From Candidatus Staskawiczbacteria bacterium RIFCSPLOWO2_01_FULL_38_12b (GTDB taxonomy: Bacteria > Patescibacteriota > Minisyncoccia > Minisyncoccales > Staskawiczbacteraceae): a stretch of DNA of 8,923 bases. Shown piece after piece: positions 5,801-8,923 of the stretch; positions within the stretch are counted from its first letter, which is position 1, and each line of letters begins with the position of its first letter. The translations under genes were made by a program, and so were the position numbers. The notes under the pieces are model-generated. The model saw nothing but the letters and a program-made list of their open reading frames with translations. It had not been told where the DNA came from and ran no database searches. The DNA lies in the NCBI GenBank assembly GCA_001820255.1, contig MHPA01000030.1, positions 6,242-15,164 on the forward strand, written 5' to 3'.

Positions 5801-5836
5801 GGTTAAACAAACAAAACCCACCAACGTAGTGAGTTT
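5801..5836 (-). terminator. Probable intrinsic terminator of clpP
   Basis: Read on the minus strand, AAACTCAC (5836-5829), a 7-nt loop and GTGGGTTT (5821-5814) form an 8-bp stem with one U-G wobble, followed by the T-rich tail TGTTTGTTT. It lies 29 nt after the clpP stop. Confidence 0.65.
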
Positions 5837-5864
5837 GACATATTTTTAAGACTTTCAGTTAAAA

Positions 5865-6467
5865 CTATTTGGCAGCCCCTATTACTTCGTCAATAAGGCC
5901 ATATTGCTTGGCTTCGGCGGCTGTCATATAAAAATCGCGGTCGGTATCTTTTTCAACCGTGTCTTGGGGCTGTCCGGTATGTTTTGATAAAATCTGGTTA
6001 ATGGACGCTTTGATTTTTATAATCTGCTTGGCGGTAATTTCAATATCCGCCGCTTGGCCTTGGGCTCCTCCGGCAACCTGGTGAAGCATAATTTCAGCAT
6101 TGGGAAGGGCAACCCGCTTGCCTTTGGTTCCCGCCGCCAAAATAACCGCTCCCATGGAAGCCGCAAGCCCGATACAAATAGTAGACACGGGACACTTTAA
6201 AAACTGCATCGTATCATAGATGGCAAGTCCCGCGGTAACTGAACCTCCAGGGCTGTTGATGTAAAGCTTTATGTCTCTTTTTGGATCCTTTGAAACTAAA
6301 TACAACATTTGGGCGATTACCACGTTTGCGTTCATATCGGTAACAGACCCAGCCAAAAAAATAATACGCTCTTCTAAAAGCCTTGAAAATATGTCATACA
6401 CACGCTCACCGCGTTGTGATTTTTCTACAATAGTTGGTACTATTGGCAATTGATTGTAAAATTCCAA
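5865..6467 (-). CDS. clpP: ATP-dependent Clp protease proteolytic subunit
   Basis: 200 residues, normal ClpP length. ClpP forms a double-heptamer serine protease chamber fed by a Clp ATPase. The catalytic triad is intact and correctly spaced: S104 in 'GLAASMGA', H129 in 'EIMLHQ', D178 in 'DRDFYM' (intervals 25 and 49, as in the E. coli enzyme). The glycine-rich 'NSPGGSVTAGLAIYDTM' (71-87) and the N-terminal 'VPTIVEKSQRGERVYDIFSRLL' are typical. The start appears to be TTG at 6467: no in-frame ATG or GTG precedes it before a stop codon, and the first internal Met (45) would remove conserved sequence. A TATATT box ends 5 nt before the TTG. No clpX follows in this window. It lies downstream of tig, a common pairing. 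Confidence 0.97.
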   Translation of the reverse strand: MEFYNQLPIVPTIVEKSQRGERVYDIFSRLLEERIIFLAGSVTDMNANVVIAQMLYLVSKDPKRDIKLYINSPGGSVTAGLAIYDTMQFLKCPVSTICIGLAASMGAVILAAGTKGKRVALPNAEIMLHQVAGGAQGQAADIEITAKQIIKIKASINQILSKHTGQPQDTVEKDTDRDFYMTAAEAKQYGLIDEVIGAAK

Positions 6468-6481
6468 ATTACAATATACCC

Positions 6482-6509
6482 GCCTGCGCCAAGGCTTTGG
6501 CGGGCAGGC
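6482..6509. repeat. GC-rich hairpin element before clpP
   Basis: GCCTGC-GCCAA (6482-6492), loop GGCT, TTGGC-GG-GCAGGC (6497-6509) form an 11-bp stem with a 2-nt bulge, strikingly GC-rich for its surroundings. There is no T-run, so it is not an ordinary terminator. Similar elements recur, from memory, in candidate-phyla intergenic regions. Confidence 0.6.
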
Positions 6510-6574
6510 AAATTACAAACAATATCAAAATTCTAATAAATAAAATTCAAAATATGTTTGTGGTTTGTAATTTG
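6509..6574. repeat. 12-bp perfect inverted repeat flanking the tig-clpP spacer
   Basis: CAAATTACAAAC (6509-6520) and its exact complement GTTTGTAATTTG (6563-6574) bound an AT-rich stretch. The right arm ends directly at the tig stop codon, and the same words (GTTTGTGGTTTG) continue into the last tig codons. Confidence 0.65.
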
Positions 6575-7849
6575 TTATTTGTGGTTTGAAAAGTTTTCCA
6601 GTTTTTGGAAAACTTTTTCGTTAAATATCGCACCTTTACTATACTCTGTTAATTGACCTATGTCAATTTTTTTTAATTGCTCCTGGGTGTAATTTTTCAT
6701 CAATTTTGGCAGGTCTTGAGCCAATTCTTCGGGGGTTACTTCTATATTTTCGGCCTTGCCGATTTGACGCAATACCAAAAAGTTTTTAATCCTTTTTTCG
6801 GCTTCCAACCTATACGTATCTTTTATTTCCTGTTCGGTTTTTTTGACCGAAGCCAAATATTGCTCAAAAGGAATGTTAAACTGCCCGGCAACCTGCACTT
6901 TTAAATCTTCCAACAACCGCTCTTTTTCAAACTCCACCATTTTTTCCGGTAAATCAAAATTAACTTTTTCTGAAATTTCTTCCAGCATTTGGCTGCGCGC
7001 CCGCTGTTTTTCGGTTTCCTGTTTTTCCAGAGTAATGCCTTCTTTTAAATTTTCTTTCAATGCCACCAAGGTGTCAAAAGTACCCAGCGATTTGGCAAAA
7101 TCATCATTGATTTGGGCCAATTCCATTTTTTGCACCGACAACATCTTCACGTTAAAGGTTGCGTCTTTGCCGGCTAAATCCTTGCGGGGGGTATTTTCTG
7201 GAAATTTAGCGGTAAATTCTTTTTCCTGGCCAGCTTGCATGCCAATCACATTTTCTTCAAAGTCTTTTAAGAATCCGCCGTTGCCCAAAATAAAACGGTC
7301 TTTAATAGCTTTGCCATCATTTAAGGATTGGGTTGCGTATTCGATTTCCACAAAGTCACCCGGTATGGCCGGTTCGTTTTTTAAAGTAAACTTAGCGCGA
7401 GATTTTTGCAGGTAATCAATGGTTTCCTGGATTTCTTTTTCAGTTACCAAAACGTCATGTTGCTTTACGCGGCTTACCATTTCTTTATAATCAGGCAATG
7501 TAACTTCCGGCAAAACAGTAACCTTTACCGTAAATAAAAATTCACTACCTTTAGCGATTTTTTTAATTTGTACATCCGGATCACCAATGGGCTCCAGTTT
7601 TTGCTCTTCCACAAATTTAGAGTAAGCCCATTTTACCGCCAAATCTCCCGCTTCCATCAAAATATTTTCCTTGCCAATTTTTTCTTCCACCATATTGGCC
7701 GGCACATGCCCTTTACGAAAACCATCCATTTTCACATGCTCTTTTAAATGCAACACCGCCTGGTCAAAATATTTGGCAAATTCTTGGGCAGTTAACTCAA
7801 ATTGTATCTCAATCTGAGATTTGTCCAACTTCTTGATACTGGTTTTCAT
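6575..7849 (-). CDS. tig: Trigger factor (ribosome-associated chaperone and prolyl isomerase)
   Basis: 424 residues from ATG at 7849, normal length. Trigger factor binds the ribosome exit tunnel and shields nascent chains. The ribosome-binding signature GFRKGHVP is at 43-50, the exact E. coli position. A FKBP-type isomerase domain spans about 150-245 ('GDFVEIEYATQSLNDG', 'RFILGNGGFLKDFEENVIGMQAGQEKEF'). The C-terminal helical chaperone arms run from about 246 to the end. It is first in the tig-clpP-rny run and upstream of clpP, a frequent arrangement linking folding and degradation. A TATAAT box (7875-7870) lies 20 nt before the ATG. The last residues (SNHK) are encoded by spacer-repeat words, so the extreme C-terminus may be recently altered. 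Confidence 0.97.
   Translation of the reverse strand: MKTSIKKLDKSQIEIQFELTAQEFAKYFDQAVLHLKEHVKMDGFRKGHVPANMVEEKIGKENILMEAGDLAVKWAYSKFVEEQKLEPIGDPDVQIKKIAKGSEFLFTVKVTVLPEVTLPDYKEMVSRVKQHDVLVTEKEIQETIDYLQKSRAKFTLKNEPAIPGDFVEIEYATQSLNDGKAIKDRFILGNGGFLKDFEENVIGMQAGQEKEFTAKFPENTPRKDLAGKDATFNVKMLSVQKMELAQINDDFAKSLGTFDTLVALKENLKEGITLEKQETEKQRARSQMLEEISEKVNFDLPEKMVEFEKERLLEDLKVQVAGQFNIPFEQYLASVKKTEQEIKDTYRLEAEKRIKNFLVLRQIGKAENIEVTPEELAQDLPKLMKNYTQEQLKKIDIGQLTEYSKGAIFNEKVFQKLENFSNHK
6589..6617. repeat. 12-bp perfect hairpin inside the 3' end of tig
   Basis: AAAAGTTTTCCA (6589-6600) and TGGAAAACTTTT (6606-6617) pair perfectly around GTTTT, within the codons for the last dozen residues of trigger factor. 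On the minus strand no T-run follows, so classical termination is not indicated; 3'-end protection or attenuation of clpP is possible. Confidence 0.55.
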
Positions 7850-7869
7850 GTTATGATTCTGTAGTCTTA

Positions 7870-7875
7870 ATTATA
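7870..7875 (-). promoter_or_regulatory. Probable -10 box of the tig promoter
   Basis: A perfect TATAAT on the minus strand would give a transcription start about 14 nt before the tig ATG. No good -35 is seen at 17 bp (AGGAAA). The leader would have no Shine-Dalgarno sequence. Confidence 0.4.
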
Positions 7876-7900
7876 TTTACGATTTTTCTAATTTTCCTTG

Positions 7901-7926
7901 CCCCGCGAAGCTTTAGCAAAGTGGGG
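7901..7926. repeat. GC-rich hairpin element between dinD and tig
   Basis: Imperfect palindrome with CCCCGC (7901-7906) against GTGGGG (7921-7926) and inner AGCTTTAGC, standing out in AT-rich sequence. On the plus-strand transcript it has a G-U pair; on the minus strand the same position is an A-C mismatch. It resembles the GCxxAAGCTTxGC-type hairpin at 6482-6509 in composition and position (before a minus-strand gene). Confidence 0.5.
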
Positions 7927-7939
7927 TTTATTTCTGTTT

Positions 7940-8422
7940 TCATTTTTTTAATTTTTTTGACTTTTCTTTTTCTAGCCTCTTTTTTTCTTTTTGCAGTTCT
8001 TTAATATGTTTTTCGGTTGGTAAGTTTTCAGGTAATTCTCCGCCAATATCTTTAATAGTTTGTCTTACTTTTCCCCCCACCATAAAATGCGTTCTTGTAG
8101 CTAGGTCTTGGCCTTTTATATTATCTTTTCTGATTTTCTCATCAGTTTGAGTAATTCTAAATAAATTTGCTGCCAATTCGGTTGAGCCAGCTACGTCCAG
8201 CAATTCACCCTTTTTAGCATTTTTTCGTTTTTCTATATCAAATAAATTCATGCCATAAAGACCGCGATATCCTTCATTATTAAATGCCCCAAAATGAGTA
8301 ACACCTGCACTTTTGGCAGTTTTAAAAAGTTTTTTATTTTGATTTGACACTTCGCCACGAATAAATAGCCTTTTATCACTATCGGATAATTGCTCAAATA
8401 TTTCCTGTTTTCTAGTTTGAGC
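7940..8422 (-). pseudogene. dinD: DinD C-terminal fragment (DNA-damage-inducible protein D)
   Basis: The frame is open from 8422 (just after an in-frame TAG) to the TGA at 7940, and reads 'AQTRKQEIFEQLSDSDKRLFIRGE' and then 'VSNQNKKLFKTAKSAGVTHFGAFNNEGYRGLYG'. It then gives 'GSTELAANLFRITQTDEKIRKDNI', 'THFMVGGKVRQTIKDIGGELPENLPT', and a lysine-rich tail. This matches the second half of DinD closely. The only start inside it is a GTG at 8350 in mid-domain, with DinD sequence continuing upstream, so independent translation is unlikely to give a natural protein. DinD is SOS-induced in E. coli and has been linked to RecA filament control (known of the family). The fragment is separated from the N-terminal fragment by a frameshift at a deletion junction. 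Confidence 0.85.
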
Positions 8423-8648
8423 CTATCTTGACCATTTTTCCCGTTCGGGAAAAATGGTTTTCCACAGCCTCGCCACTATTCATACATGCCCTAGTAGCTC
8501 TCACAATAACTTCTTCAGCTTTTCCCCATTTTTCGTAACCTAACATCGGAAGTAGCTCACGAGCTCCCCAATATTCAGTCCCATGCTCATCAATTTTTTT
8601 AATCCTTTCAAAACTTTTATAAGAATCTGACGGTGTTATCTCTGACAT
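8412..8648 (-). pseudogene. dinD: DinD N-terminal fragment (DNA-damage-inducible protein D)
   Basis: 78 codons from ATG at 8648 to TAG at 8412: 'SFERIKKIDEHGTEYWGARELLPMLGY' (12-38), 'VIVRATRACMNSGEAVENHF' (47-66), 'KMVKIGSN' (71-78). This is the DinD/BRO-like N-terminal domain, and it stops exactly after KIGSN, where intact DinD continues with the 'RYACYLI-QNGDP' block. That middle block (about 35-40 residues in the E. coli protein) is absent, and the reading frame shifts into the C-terminal fragment. The start is 14 nt after the stop of the peptidase gene, so the two were probably co-transcribed. The N-domain alone could still be expressed as a small protein. An assembly or sequencing error is the main alternative to true gene decay. 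Confidence 0.82.
8431..8458. repeat. 13-bp perfect palindrome inside the DinD N-terminal fragment
   Basis: ACCATTTTTCCCG (8431-8443) and CGGGAAAAATGGT (8446-8458) are exact complements separated by TT. It encodes the 'HFSRTGKMV' part of DinD and lies about 10 bp from the deletion junction at 8414-8421. It could be coincidental coding sequence or a structure that promoted the deletion. Confidence 0.6.
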
Positions 8649-8662
8649 GTTTTCATAAATAT

Positions 8663-8923
8663 TTACTCAATAATTTTTGAAACACCACCTAGTACTTCTA
8701 GTGCTTGATTATCGGTTAATCTTAGCACTTTGCAATTATTTTTATTTTCAAATTCATTAATAATATTTTCTTCTTTTCTTTGGTAATGCGGACACATTAT
8801 TTTATCAGTCACACAAAGGCCTGTCATATCCTGTAAATTAACATCATTAGGGTCAAACGGACTGGCTATGGAAATATCGAGTCCAGCAATTACACTTCCT
8901 GCACTTACTCCCACATATACTAT
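8663..8923 (-). CDS. Peptidase E-like (S51 family) protein, C-terminal part, cut by window edge
   Basis: The frame is open through the right edge and reads 'IVYVGVSAGSVIAG' at the edge, so the true start lies outside. The GTG at 8914 codes for the Val inside the strand before the nucleophile and is not a start. GVSAGS is the nucleophile-elbow motif of S51 peptidases / class I glutamine-amidotransferase-like folds (Ser nucleophile). About 17 residues on, 'SPFDPNDVN' supplies candidate Asp residues, and 'MCPHYQRKE' supplies the His, in the same order as the Ser-Asp-His triad of PepE. The end, 'LRLTDNQALEVLGGVSKIIE', matches the family's closing strands. Family members cleave Asp-X dipeptides or cyanophycin; the substrate here is not determinable. 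It lies 14 nt upstream of dinD, on the same strand. Confidence 0.82.
   Translation of the reverse strand: MVYVGVSAGSVIAGLDISIASPFDPNDVNLQDMTGLCVTDKIMCPHYQRKEENIINEFENKNNCKVLRLTDNQALEVLGGVSKIIE

Noticed and set aside
6843..7415. 190-residue plus-strand open frame within tig
   Set aside because: It is antisense to the fully recognisable trigger factor gene. Its serine-rich, motif-free product is a typical complementary-frame artefact.
8351..8914. GTG at 8914 as the start of the peptidase gene, and GTG at 8350 as the start of an independent gene
   Set aside because: In both cases recognisable family sequence continues upstream of the GTG (IVYVGVSAG for S51, QTRKQE...RLFIRGE for DinD), so these are internal codons.

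Overview
The window is AT-rich and gene-dense. It uses the standard bacterial code (UGA is a genuine stop, for example at the end of the gene at 3617-4015). None of the gene starts I examined has a convincing Shine-Dalgarno sequence. It carries tRNA genes without an encoded CCA end, and housekeeping genes (trigger factor, ClpP, RNase Y) separated by AT-rich spacers built of imperfect inverted word repeats and GC-rich hairpins. From memory of that group, this combination most resembles a Candidate Phyla Radiation / Patescibacteria (Parcubacteria-like) genome. That assignment is inference; no 16S or ribosomal protein gene is present to prove it.

Layout. (1) 1-494, minus: N-terminal part of a helix-turn-helix protein with a LAGLIDADG-like segment, cut by the window edge. 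(2) 581-2104, minus: membrane protein with a spermidine-synthase-like methyltransferase-fold domain (fused MFS/spermidine synthase type), probably starting at TTG. (3) 2166-2945: a tRNA cluster. tRNA-Pro(TGG) lies on the minus strand directly behind a small HNH nuclease gene. tRNA-Arg(TCT) and tRNA-His(GTG) lie on the plus strand and end at a 20-bp perfect hairpin terminator. (4) 3037-4015, plus: two small genes of unknown function, one resembling the DNA-binding half of a tyrosine recombinase, the other with a possible Cys/His/Asp hydrolase arrangement. (5) 4135-7849, minus: tig, clpP and rny, a protein-folding, proteolysis and RNA-decay block, each gene separated by a repeat-rich spacer. (6) 7940-8923, minus: a dinD (DNA-damage-inducible protein D) gene broken by an internal frameshifting deletion, downstream of the C-terminal part of a peptidase E (S51)-like gene cut by the window edge.

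The rny gene and the gene at 3617 converge on a shared hairpin terminator at about 4073-4103. Several starts have a -10-like hexamer only 5-8 nt upstream, which suggests leaderless transcripts.

No clearly new defence or mobile system is visible. The observations most worth a second look are the non-canonical elbow of tRNA-His (A18/G55 in place of G18/T55), the dinD deletion at a short direct repeat, the leaderless-promoter geometry, the intergenic inverted-repeat families (one reaching into the tig stop codon region), and the two unassigned plus-strand genes.
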